Source of the DNA: an uncultured Bacillota bacterium
GTDB lineage: Bacteria; Bacillota_I; Bacilli_A; RFN20; CAG-449
Direction: 5' to 3'
DNA length: 21,950 nucleotides
Assembly: GCA_905204225.1 (NCBI GenBank)
Contig: CAJKZK010000014.1
Coordinates: 1-21,950, forward strand
The translations under genes and the position numbers were made by a program. Numbering within the stretch: the first letter of the stretch is position 1; the number at the start of each line of letters is the position of its first letter. Shown piece by piece: positions 15,835-21,950 of the stretch. Below the pieces are notes generated by a model. It was not told where the DNA came from. It made no database searches and saw only the letters and a program-made list of their open reading frames with translations.

Positions 15835-17310
15835 ATGAAAAAGATTTATTTGTATTCAACATTTATTTTATTGTTTACATTAAGTTCATGCACTGGCATG
15901 ATAACTGATAATGTATATAATTTTTCTGCAAATAAAGACAATGCAGAATTATTTGATGGTTATTATAAACCTCATAGAAATGCTTTAAGATATTATCCAC
16001 GTGATATTAATTCTCAAATTGGTTGGGTTACTTCTAATACTATTGGTGAACAAAAAATTTTAATTATTCCTGTTCAATTAACTGATGCACCAATTTGGAC
16101 TTATAATATGATTAATGATGTTAATAATGCTTTTTTTGGTGATAGTAAAAATTTAGCATTTTATTCCGTTCATGATTATTTTTATAAATCTAGTTATGGT
16201 AATTTAAATATAAGTGGTGAAATTGGTAATGTTTTAAATTCAAAATATTCAGTTAAATCTTTAAATAATTATGGTGAAAGGGCACCTGAATTAATTATTA
16301 AAGAATTTTTACAAACTGATATTAGTAAATATAGAAATTATAATTTAGATGATGATAATTTTTTAGATAATGTTGTTTTTTTATATTCTAATAATTATTC
16401 TACTGATAATGGTTCTAGTTATTGGGCATGGTGCTCATATTATAGTGATTATGATAACGAATTAACAATCAATAATTATATGTGGGCAAGTTATCAATTT
16501 TTAAATAATAGTTATTACGATAAATATAATCAAGGTAAATTAGAAACACATACTTTTATTCATGAAACTGGTCATTTGTTAGGATTAGATGATTATTATT
16601 GTTACGATGAATCTTCATCTTGGGATCCAGCAGGCGTTTTAGATATGCAATCATATAATGTAGGTGATCATAATGTCTTTTCTAAATTTCTTTTAGGATG
16701 GCTAGAACCATATGTTATAACTGATGAATGTGAAATTGAATTAAAAACTAGTAGTCTATATCCTGAAGCTATTTTAATTAAAAATGATTGGAATGGTTCT
16801 AGTTATGATGAATATTTATTAATTGAATATTATACTCCATTAGGCTTAAATGAAATTGATTCGATTCACCCTTATACTAAAGGAACAAAAATGTATGATT
16901 ATTCCGGCTTAAGAATTTATCATGTTGATTCTAGATTAGTAGAATTAGTTGCAACATTGTCTGATGATTATATTGCTAAAAAATATGTTGATATTATGAG
17001 TGAAGAAACTAATTATTCTTTTTGTTATGTGGGTGCTTCTAATAGTGTAGATAGATCATTTTTAAAAAGCCCTTATTCTTATCAATATAAATATTTACAT
17101 TTATTAGATAAAGCAGAAAACAATCGTATTTCTAATCGTATTAGAGAACTTGATCCTAAAACTACTTTATGGACAGAAGGAAGTGAATTTTCCGCTAATA
17201 GATATTTCTTTATTAATGGTGATTCATTTAATGATGGCGAAAAAATTGATTATAAAATAGCTGTTAGTAAATTAGGGGATGTCTCTTGTAAATTAAAAAT
17301 TTATAAATAA
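15835..17310 (+). CDS. M6-like metalloprotease, predicted surface lipoprotein
   Basis: 491 residues from ATG 15835 (the frame is open from TTG 15805, but the signal peptide begins at MKKIYLY). Residues 2-18 form a signal peptide ending in the lipobox LSSC (Cys19). The zinc motif is HETGHLLGLDD (243-253), which fits HExxHxxGxxD with His243, Glu244, His247 and Asp253. A Met-turn follows in LDMQSYNVGDHN (Met271), and SKFLLGWLEP comes next. This combination is typical of M6 (immune inhibitor A-like) proteases. The protein should degrade external proteins while tethered to the membrane; the substrate is unknown. It is the only sizeable plus-strand gene and has no Shine-Dalgarno sequence. Its end converges on clpB. 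Confidence 0.87.
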   Translation: MKKIYLYSTFILLFTLSSCTGMITDNVYNFSANKDNAELFDGYYKPHRNALRYYPRDINSQIGWVTSNTIGEQKILIIPVQLTDAPIWTYNMINDVNNAFFGDSKNLAFYSVHDYFYKSSYGNLNISGEIGNVLNSKYSVKSLNNYGERAPELIIKEFLQTDISKYRNYNLDDDNFLDNVVFLYSNNYSTDNGSSYWAWCSYYSDYDNELTINNYMWASYQFLNNSYYDKYNQGKLETHTFIHETGHLLGLDDYYCYDESSSWDPAGVLDMQSYNVGDHNVFSKFLLGWLEPYVITDECEIELKTSSLYPEAILIKNDWNGSSYDEYLLIEYYTPLGLNEIDSIHPYTKGTKMYDYSGLRIYHVDSRLVELVATLSDDYIAKKYVDIMSEETNYSFCYVGASNSVDRSFLKSPYSYQYKYLHLLDKAENNRISNRIRELDPKTTLWTEGSEFSANRYFFINGDSFNDGEKIDYKIAVSKLGDVSCKLKIYK

Positions 17311-17356
17311 AAAACCCCTCAAGTCTTTCTGATTGCTCAGTCCAACTTTTGGGGTT
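17309..17356 (-). terminator. Composite intrinsic terminator of clpB
   Basis: Minus strand: AACCCC/GGGGTT (17351-17356 with 17313-17318) closes the stem. An inner AAGT/ACTT helix and CTGA/TCAG capped by a GCAA tetraloop follow, separated by small internal loops. Six T residues come after the stem (17314-17309). It lies directly behind the stop of the converging protease gene; on the plus strand no T-run follows. Confidence 0.75.
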
Positions 17357-17390
17357 CACTATATTTCAAGTTGATTTTTTAAATAACAAA

Positions 17391-19958
17391 TTATTTCTTT
17401 TCTTCTATTTTAAAAACAAATTTATCATCAACATAATCTATAATTACTAATGATTTTTCTTTTATTTCAGAAGAAATAATTTTATATGCTATTGGATTTT
17501 CTATATTTTGTTGAATATATCTTCTTAAAGGTCTAGCACCATATGTTTGATCAAATCCATCAGTTGATATTTGTTGTAAAGCAGCTGGTGTTATTTCTAA
17601 TTCAATTTGTTTTTTATTAAGACGTTCAGCAAGTTCATCAATGAATTTTTGAGATATTTTTTCAACAACTGATTTATCAAGAGAATTGAAGAAAACTATA
17701 TCATCAATACGGTTAATAAATTCTGGTTTGAAATATTTATTAAGTTCATTTCTAACTTCTTGTTGTGTTTCTTTGTTGTTTCCTTTTAAAAGATATTCAG
17801 AACCAATATTACTTGTCATGATAAGAATTGTGTTCTTGAAATCAACCACTCTTCCTTGAGAATCGGTTAATCTTCCATCATCAAGTACTTGAAGTAAGAT
17901 ATTGAAGACATCAGGGTGTGCTTTTTCAATTTCATCTAGTAAGACTATAGAATAAGGTTTTCTTCTAACTGCTTCAGTTAATTGTCCGCCTTCTTCATAG
18001 CCAACGTATCCTGGTGGGGCACCTACAAGTCTAGATACAGAAAATTTTTCCATATATTCAGACATATCTATACGAACTATTTGTTGTTCAGAATCAAATA
18101 AGTTTAATGCAAGTGATTTTGCAACTTCTGTTTTACCAACACCTGTTGGACCTAAGAATAAAAAGCTACCTAAAGGTCTATTTTCATCGTTAACACCTGC
18201 TCTTGATCTAATAATTGCATCGCTTACTTTTGTAATTGCTTCATCTTGACCAATAACTCTTTTTTCAAGGTTCTCTTTAAGATTAAGTAATTTGCTTGAT
18301 TCGGATGCTTTTAACCTATTAGTTGGTATGCCTGTCCATTTAGAAACTACATTAGCTATATCTTCTTGCTTTACAACTTCATCAAGCATTCTGCCATCTT
18401 TTTCTTTCTTTTCAAAATCTTTAATAGATTTTTCAAGATTAGGAATTGTTTGATATTGTAATCTAGCAGCTGTTTCATAATTAGCATTTGATAAAGCTTT
18501 TTGTAAATCAAGTTTAGCTTGTTCTAATTGTGATTTTAAGTTTTTAGATTTAGCTAATTCATCTTTTTCTTTTAACCATTTAGCTTTTAAAATAGTTTGT
18601 TTCTCTTTTAAAGAAGCTAAATCTTTATCAAGTTTAGCTAAAGTAGTTTTAGCATATTCAGTATCTTCTTTATTTAAAGATACTTTTTCTATTTCTAATT
18701 GAGAAACTTGTCTATTTATTTCATCAAGTTCTATTGGCATTGAATCAATTTGCATTCTTACTGCAGCACATGCTTCATCAACTAAGTCGATTGCTTTATC
18801 TGGTAAGAATCTATCTGTAATATATCTTTTTGATAATACTGCTGCAGATACTAATGCTTCATCTAGAATTTGAACTCCATGGTGAGATTCGTATCTTTCT
18901 TTTAATCCTCTTAAAATTGAGATTGTGTCTTGTAAAGATGATTCATCAACCATAACTTTTTGCATTCTTCTTTCAAATGCAGGATCTTTTTCGATATATT
19001 TACGATATTCATCAAGAGTAGTAGCACCAATACAATGTATTTCACCACGTGCTAACATTGGTTTTAATAAGTTGGCTGCATCCATTGCTCCATCGGTTTT
19101 ACCTGCTCCAATAAGGGTATGAATTTCATCAATAAACATAATGATTTGACCATTAGATTTTATAACTTCATTTAAAGTTGCTTTTAATCTTTCTTCAAAT
19201 TCACCACGATATTTAGCGCCAGCAATTAATGATCCTAAATCAAGCTCAAAAATTGTTTTGTTCTTTAAAGAAAATGGAACATCACCTTTAAATATACGCC
19301 ATGCAAGACCTTCAACAATAGCAGTTTTACCAACACCTGGTTCACCAATTAAAACAGGGTTATTTTTAGTTTTTCTAGAAAGAATTTGGATTACTCGTCT
19401 AATTTCTTCATCTCGACCAATAACAGGGTCTATTTTACCTTTTGCAACTTCTTCTATTAAATCTCGACCATATTTTTTCAAGACTTCATATTTATTTTCT
19501 GGATTTTGATCTTCCACTTTATTACCTCCTCTTATTTGAGTTATTGCTTCATTGAAATTTGCCTTTGTAAAATTATTAATTCTACAAAGTGAATTTACAA
19601 TAGAATGCCTATTATCAAATAATGATAAGAGTATATGTTCTATGCTTAAATAAGTATCGCCAAATTCTTTTTGATATTTACTTGCATTATTTAATAAATA
19701 ATTAAAGTCAGTTGAAGGAAATGGCTCAGCACTTGAATCTTGTTTAATTTTATTATTAATACTAGAATCAATAATGGATTTAACTTGATTAACATTAATA
19801 TTTTCTTTTAAGCAAATATTAACTAATAAAGAATTATCATCATCAATAATAGCTTTTAATAAATGAGGAACATCAATATCAGGGCTTTTATTTTCTTTTG
19901 CGATTTCTACAGCTTTATTTATTGCTTGTGCAACTTTTTCTGTAATTTTATCATCCAT
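17391..19958 (-). CDS. clpB: ATP-dependent disaggregase ClpB
   Basis: 855-residue Hsp100 chaperone that, with DnaK, extracts proteins from aggregates. The double Clp_N domain covers about 1-145. NBD1 has Walker A GEPGVGKT (205-212) and Walker B IMFIDEIHTL. A long coiled-coil M-domain (about 395-525, KAKWLKEKDELAKSKN and neighbours) separates it from NBD2, which has GPTGVGKTE and VLLDEIEKAHPDVFN. The M-domain length distinguishes ClpB from ClpC. The frame extends to 19979, but AAAGGAGGT lies 6 nt before ATG 19958, which is therefore the start. Two CIRCE operators bracket the promoter, so HrcA should repress it. A composite terminator follows. Confidence 0.98.
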   Translation of the reverse strand: MDDKITEKVAQAINKAVEIAKENKSPDIDVPHLLKAIIDDDNSLLVNICLKENINVNQVKSIIDSSINNKIKQDSSAEPFPSTDFNYLLNNASKYQKEFGDTYLSIEHILLSLFDNRHSIVNSLCRINNFTKANFNEAITQIRGGNKVEDQNPENKYEVLKKYGRDLIEEVAKGKIDPVIGRDEEIRRVIQILSRKTKNNPVLIGEPGVGKTAIVEGLAWRIFKGDVPFSLKNKTIFELDLGSLIAGAKYRGEFEERLKATLNEVIKSNGQIIMFIDEIHTLIGAGKTDGAMDAANLLKPMLARGEIHCIGATTLDEYRKYIEKDPAFERRMQKVMVDESSLQDTISILRGLKERYESHHGVQILDEALVSAAVLSKRYITDRFLPDKAIDLVDEACAAVRMQIDSMPIELDEINRQVSQLEIEKVSLNKEDTEYAKTTLAKLDKDLASLKEKQTILKAKWLKEKDELAKSKNLKSQLEQAKLDLQKALSNANYETAARLQYQTIPNLEKSIKDFEKKEKDGRMLDEVVKQEDIANVVSKWTGIPTNRLKASESSKLLNLKENLEKRVIGQDEAITKVSDAIIRSRAGVNDENRPLGSFLFLGPTGVGKTEVAKSLALNLFDSEQQIVRIDMSEYMEKFSVSRLVGAPPGYVGYEEGGQLTEAVRRKPYSIVLLDEIEKAHPDVFNILLQVLDDGRLTDSQGRVVDFKNTILIMTSNIGSEYLLKGNNKETQQEVRNELNKYFKPEFINRIDDIVFFNSLDKSVVEKISQKFIDELAERLNKKQIELEITPAALQQISTDGFDQTYGARPLRRYIQQNIENPIAYKIISSEIKEKSLVIIDYVDDKFVFKIEEKK

Positions 19959-19972
19959 AATGTGACCTCCTT

Positions 19973-19999
19973 TTAGCACTCTATATCCTTGAATGCTAA
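19973..19999 (-). promoter_or_regulatory. CIRCE operator, promoter-downstream copy (HrcA site)
   Basis: TTAGCACTC - 9 bp - GAATGCTAA. It differs from the CIRCE consensus at one base of the right arm. It lies between the clpB -10 box and the ribosome site, covering the transcript leader. Confidence 0.9.
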
Positions 20000-20003
20000 T
20001 TAT

Positions 20004-20031
20004 AGTATATCACAATTTTTAGCACTGTCAA
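20004..20031 (-). promoter_or_regulatory. Sigma-A promoter of clpB
   Basis: Minus strand: consensus TTGACA (20026-20031), 16-bp spacer, TATACT (20004-20009). The -35 box overlaps the spacer and arm of the upstream CIRCE element. Confidence 0.75.
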
Positions 20032-20045
20032 TATATGAGTGCTAA
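20019..20045 (-). promoter_or_regulatory. CIRCE operator, promoter-upstream copy (HrcA site)
   Basis: TTAGCACTG - 9 bp - GAGTGCTAA, one mismatch in the left arm. It covers the -35 box of the clpB promoter. Confidence 0.9.
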
Positions 20046-20064
20046 ATTTTTTATAAATTTTGTT

Positions 20065-20084
20065 ATGAATAATAAATTATTCAT
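20065..20084 (-). repeat. AT-rich inverted repeat at the queT stop, weak terminator candidate
   Basis: ATGAATAA and TTATTCAT form an 8-bp stem around a 4-nt loop that includes the queT stop codon. There is no GC closure and no T-run, so termination would be weak. Confidence 0.3.
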
Positions 20085-20580
20085 TTATCAATTTAAATTT
20101 CTTAAATAATATCTCTAGAGGAAAATAAATAATAGTTCCTGCTATATAAACTGCTAACGCTTCACCAATGCCTACAGTTAAAAATAAATAAAAATATGCA
20201 TCAGTTAACTCATATCCATAGATTAAAACAAAAGGTATTACAATAGCGTTTAATAATACTGGACTTAAACCTCCTAAAAAAATTCTTAATGGTTTATTTT
20301 TAATAAATTTACCGATGAAATAAGTAATTATACCTGCTATTAATGTGGCTAATGTACCAAAAATCATATCATATACAATACCATTAGTAACATTGAATAT
20401 TAAACAACCAATTGTTACTCCAATTATTGCTTCAGGAAAAAATAAAGGTAATAAACAAAATGCTTCTGATAACCTACATTGAATTGCTCCTGATGCAAAT
20501 GATTGCTCAACAAAACAAAATACAAAATACAAAGCAGCAATCATGGCAGAAAAGGTGAGTCTTTTAATTTTTAAATTCAT
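20077..20580 (-). CDS. queT: QueT-family queuosine precursor transporter (ECF S component)
   Basis: 167 residues with five to six membrane helices. The family signature GAIQCRLSEAFCLLPLFFP (about residues 30-48) is followed by a glycine-rich helix and GCLIFNVTNG. QueT proteins are substrate-binding subunits of energy-coupling-factor transporters for preQ1 or related queuosine precursors; the shared EcfA/EcfT modules would be encoded elsewhere. The frame extends to 20607, but AAGGAG lies just before ATG 20580, which starts the conserved MNLKIKRLT. The leader carries a preQ1-I-type riboswitch, so expression should fall when preQ1 is abundant. Confidence 0.9.
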   Translation of the reverse strand: MNLKIKRLTFSAMIAALYFVFCFVEQSFASGAIQCRLSEAFCLLPLFFPEAIIGVTIGCLIFNVTNGIVYDMIFGTLATLIAGIITYFIGKFIKNKPLRIFLGGLSPVLLNAIVIPFVLIYGYELTDAYFYLFLTVGIGEALAVYIAGTIIYFPLEILFKKFKLINE

Positions 20581-20616
20581 AATATCTCCTTTTGAACCAA
20601 GGCACAAAAAAAGTGT

Positions 20617-20656
20617 CCGAGTTTTGTTTAAAGACAGGATGGTTCATGAACTGTCT
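20617..20656 (-). promoter_or_regulatory. preQ1-I riboswitch aptamer in the queT leader
   Basis: Minus strand: a 6-bp stem AGACAG (20651-20656) with CTGTCT (20632-20637) holds a 13-nt loop of the TTC...ACCATC type. The A-rich tail TTTAAACAAAACTCGG (20616-20631) closely resembles the tail of known preQ1-I aptamers, in which it folds back to form the H-type pseudoknot with the loop C residues. Behind it, GGACAC and GTGCC can pair across T7. A 7-bp pairing between loop bases 20640-20646 and 20593-20599, next to the AGGAG site, could link ligand binding to translation. The switch mechanism is inference. Confidence 0.8.
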
Positions 20657-20672
20657 ACATATATGTATCTTA

Positions 20673-20700
20673 ATATTACTTAATTTAAAAATTTAATCAA
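20673..20700 (-). promoter_or_regulatory. Promoter of the queT leader
   Basis: Minus strand: TTGATT (20695-20700), 16-bp spacer, TAATAT (20673-20678). The transcript would begin about 10 nt before the riboswitch stem. Confidence 0.55.
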
Positions 20701-20798
20701 CACTTTTTATAAAATATAACAAAATCATTATTAATACATCTAAATTAAATACCTAAAGTAGCTAAAATAACAAATTTTTATTAAAATTAATTTTATTC

Positions 20799-20827
20799 TT
20801 TACAACTTAATTAAAATTTACTACAAT
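20799..20827 (+). promoter_or_regulatory. Promoter of tRNA-His
   Basis: TTTACA (20799-20804), 17-bp spacer, TACAAT (20822-20827). The mature tRNA begins 13 bp downstream. Confidence 0.75.
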
Positions 20828-20839
20828 AAATAGGCAAAT

Positions 20840-20916
20840 GGCGATTATGGTGAAGTGGTTAACACATCTGGCTGTGAACCAGACATGCGTCAGTTCGATT
20901 CTGATTAATCGCCCCA
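20840..20916 (+). tRNA. tRNA-His (anticodon GTG)
   Basis: A complete cloverleaf. G-1 at 20840 pairs with C73 at 20913, the histidine identity pair. The acceptor stem is GCGATTA with TAATCGC. The anticodon stem is TCTGG/CCAGA with loop CTGTGAA, anticodon GTG at 20874-20876. The T-arm has loop TTCGATT, and CCA is encoded at 20914-20916. It has its own promoter and terminator. Confidence 0.97.
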
Positions 20917-20927
20917 TTTTAGAAATC

Positions 20928-20962
20928 AACGAACTATACAATGCGTAAAGTTCGTTTTTTTT
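20928..20962 (+). terminator. Intrinsic terminator of tRNA-His
   Basis: AACGAACT (20928-20935) pairs with AGTTCGTT (20949-20956) around a 13-nt loop, and the T-run continues to 20962. It starts 12 bp after the tRNA. Confidence 0.9.
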
Positions 20963-21165
20963 GTGCTTTTGCAGTTGTTTCGTAGTAGATGTTGAACTTT
21001 GTGAACCTTGTCAAAAATGCTGTTTTGTGGCAAAATGTATGATTTAGGAGTTCAATTCGAAAATCTATATTTTTAAAAAGCCAAAAACTTATTTTACGCT
21101 TTACGGGAGTCGACTCAATACACCATGTACTGAATCGAACTCGTTAATCTCAACATTATTAACAA
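20963..21165 (+). other. Gene-free stretch, nothing recognised
   Basis: About 200 bp with no start-codon ORF of useful length. It is noticeably less AT-rich than the surroundings (for example around 21105-21115, GGGAGTCGACTC). An open minus frame without a start runs from about 21140 to 20934 through the tRNA terminator; it is probably a chance or relic frame. Confidence 0.4.
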
Positions 21166-21190
21166 TAAAAAAGCCTTCAATTTGAAGGCT
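21166..21190 (-). terminator. Intrinsic terminator behind the recombinase-like remnant
   Basis: AGCCTTC and GAAGGCT pair around AAATT on the minus strand, followed by a T6 run (21172-21167). It is 7 bp after the stop of the fragment at 21197, so that fragment once ended a real transcript. Confidence 0.75.
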
Positions 21191-21196
21191 CATTTG

Positions 21197-21445
21197 TTAA
21201 AAATTGATGTAAATTCCAAAGTTCGTTTTATAGGTTGTTGCTCGTTGTTTATATTCAATTGAACCATTAAGTATCGTTTTAACTTTTCTTTTTATTTTGC
21301 TACAATCTGAATTTCCAACCACGAATACTATATGGTCTCGCTTATAAACGATTATTCTTGAAAAGATTTCTTTGAAGTCAATATCATCAATTGAAGTTAT
21401 TTTTGTATGCTTTTTTAAACAATTATTCTTTAAAACCAGAGGGGT
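21197..21445 (-). pseudogene. C-terminal remnant, possibly of a site-specific recombinase
   Basis: An open frame of about 82 codons ending in TAA at 21197 with no start codon; a stop lies in frame just before it at 21446-21448. The readable part includes TSIDDIDFKEIFSRIIVYKR and then DHIVFVVGNSD, a pattern seen at the C-terminus of large serine recombinases (F-x-x-I-F-x-R-I-I-V-Y...I-x-F). A proper terminator follows. The family call is tentative; that it is the 3' end of a lost gene is better supported than its identity. Confidence 0.4.
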
Positions 21446-21507
21446 TTAGAGATAGAGAAATGGAAGAAAAAATCAAAAAAATTATTGAACAGGAGGTAGG
21501 GAAATGA
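21421..21507 (+). pseudogene. 3' end of an unidentified gene
   Basis: The plus frame reads NNYSLKPEGFRDREMEEK, then IKKIIEQEVGK, and stops with TGA at 21505-21507, overlapping the next start as ATGA. Such an overlap and the highly charged helix suggest a true operon partner of the ATPase fragment behind it. Only the last 28 codons remain, and the beginning is replaced by the oppositely oriented fragment. Confidence 0.4.
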
Positions 21508-21617
21508 TTATTCATAGTTTAATGTTAAATAATTTTAGACAATTTACTGATGAGCAAACAATTGAATTTTCTACAGATCCAAATAAGAAAGTAATACTAA
21601 TTATCAAGATTATTTAA
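21504..21617 (+). pseudogene. N-terminal fragment of an SMC/DndD-like AAA ATPase
   Basis: AGGAGGTAGGGA precedes ATG 21504. The 37 residues read MIIHSLMLNNFRQFTDEQTI, then EFSTDPNKKVILII, and end in a stop. This is the first beta-sheet of Rad50/SMC-type ATPases (DndD, RecF-like and several phage-defence ATPases), in which a P-loop should follow at once. It breaks off exactly before the P-loop. The coding capacity for an ATPase is gone, so this is a deletion remnant. Confidence 0.6.
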
Positions 21618-21706
21618 CTTCATTAAATAAAATGTTATCTGACTTTAATAAAAAGGAAGAAAGTGATGACATCGGTCCGAGTACAGAAAATTTCTTTGAT
21701 GACTGA
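21599..21706 (+). pseudogene. C-terminal fragment of an unidentified protein
   Basis: A +1-shifted frame continues across the end of the ATPase fragment: NYQDYLTSLNKMLSDFNKKE, then ESDDIGPSTENFFDD, then TGA at 21704. The acidic tail and helical composition look like a genuine protein end. It may be the C-terminus of the same ATPase gene after an internal deletion, or of a further lost gene. Confidence 0.35.
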
Positions 21707-21950
21707 TTTTTAAAATCAAATAAATAATTTCTATTTCCGATAATTGTAGTTATAGGAGTTCTAACGAATCCCTAAAGATTGTGTTTGATTTACGAAACAT
21801 ATCTTTTAGTGGTAATAATATACATAGCACTTTTTATGGACGATAATTCGTTTGTCAAAGGTGCTTTTTAAATGCCATTTTAAAATCCAAAAGCATTTGT
21901 AAACTGCTAGTTCCTATGCAAAATAACCACTTTTTCATATGATAATCTTC
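21707..21950 (+). other. Non-coding tail with several inverted repeats
   Basis: No ORF above about 30 codons is supportable. Besides the hairpin at 21826-21870, AAATGC (21870-21875) pairs with GCATTT (21892-21897) around a palindromic ATTTTAAAAT. The stretch reaches the window end, so it may belong to an RNA or regulatory region of a gene outside. Confidence 0.35.
21826..21870 (+). terminator. Terminator-like hairpin in the right-end scar
   Basis: AGCACTTT (21826-21833) pairs with AAAGGTGCT (21857-21865, one G-U). An inner ACGA/TCGT helix is present, and a T-run follows on the plus strand. No gene precedes it directly, so it may end a small RNA or a lost gene. Confidence 0.55.

Noticed and set aside
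21017..21078. Short plus-strand ORF ending in FENLYF
   Set aside because: The resemblance to a TEV protease site is coincidental; 20 codons, no ribosome site, native AT-rich context.
20934..21140. Minus-strand open frame of about 69 codons running through the tRNA-His terminator
   Set aside because: It has no start codon, overlaps a clear terminator and shows no protein-like pattern; it is probably chance or relic.
21725..21760. Cas12a- or Cas9-type CRISPR repeat near TAATTTCTATT
   Set aside because: Only one imperfect copy, no spacer-repeat periodicity, and the stem does not match the conserved TCTAC...GTAGA hairpin.
20840..21950. Attachment-site repeat of the tRNA-His 3' end
   Set aside because: No second copy of the T-arm/acceptor sequence was found to the right; partial matches such as GTTCAATTC near 21050 are too short.
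1..21950. Mycoplasma genetic code (TGA as tryptophan)
   Set aside because: TGA ends hprK-like and rsmE at overlapping starts, and tryptophans in conserved positions use TGG.

Overview
The window is a very AT-rich, densely packed stretch of a low-GC Gram-positive chromosome. Gene order, strong AGGAGG-type ribosome sites, CIRCE operators, a CcpA-like LacI regulator and an AddAB pair point to a Bacilli/Mollicutes-related lineage, perhaps an uncultured gut bacterium of the RF39 or Erysipelotrichia type. The lineage is an inference. The standard genetic code is used: TGA ends hprK-like and rsmE, and tryptophans are TGG.

Left part (1-3885, minus strand). A tightly overlapping operon reads HPr-kinase-like ATPase, PqqD-like RiPP recognition element, S26-type peptidase with a Ser/His arrangement, exporter ABC transporter, and a nucleotidyltransferase cut by the window edge. 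The order copies the K-B1-B2-D-N order of paeninodin-type lasso-peptide clusters. A SipW-like peptidase stands where the lasso B2 protease would be, and no cyclase or precursor is in view. This is the best candidate for an undescribed system.

Middle (3982-15733, minus strand). Next come addA and a strongly shortened addB (recombination and repair). They are followed by a LacI-family regulator with a small membrane-protein gene, a small lipoprotein-like gene, deoC, a four-helix membrane protein, rpmF (L32), and a repair/RNA-modification operon nfo-rsmE-mtaB. Promoters and intrinsic terminators separate most units and are listed individually.

Right part (15835-20916). A plus-strand M6-like metalloprotease lipoprotein converges on minus-strand clpB, whose promoter is bracketed by two CIRCE operators (HrcA heat-shock control). 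Upstream is queT, a queuosine-precursor transporter gene preceded by a preQ1-I-type riboswitch. A tRNA-His(GTG) with its own promoter and terminator follows on the plus strand.

Right end (20963-21950). This is a gene-poor scar of about 1 kb. It contains a minus-strand open fragment resembling a recombinase C-terminus with its terminator, then remnants of an ATP-overlapped two-gene unit (an unidentified C-terminus overlapping the N-terminus of an SMC/DndD-like ATPase), a disconnected C-terminal fragment, and a structured non-coding tail. It looks like a decayed mobile or defence island next to the tRNA gene.
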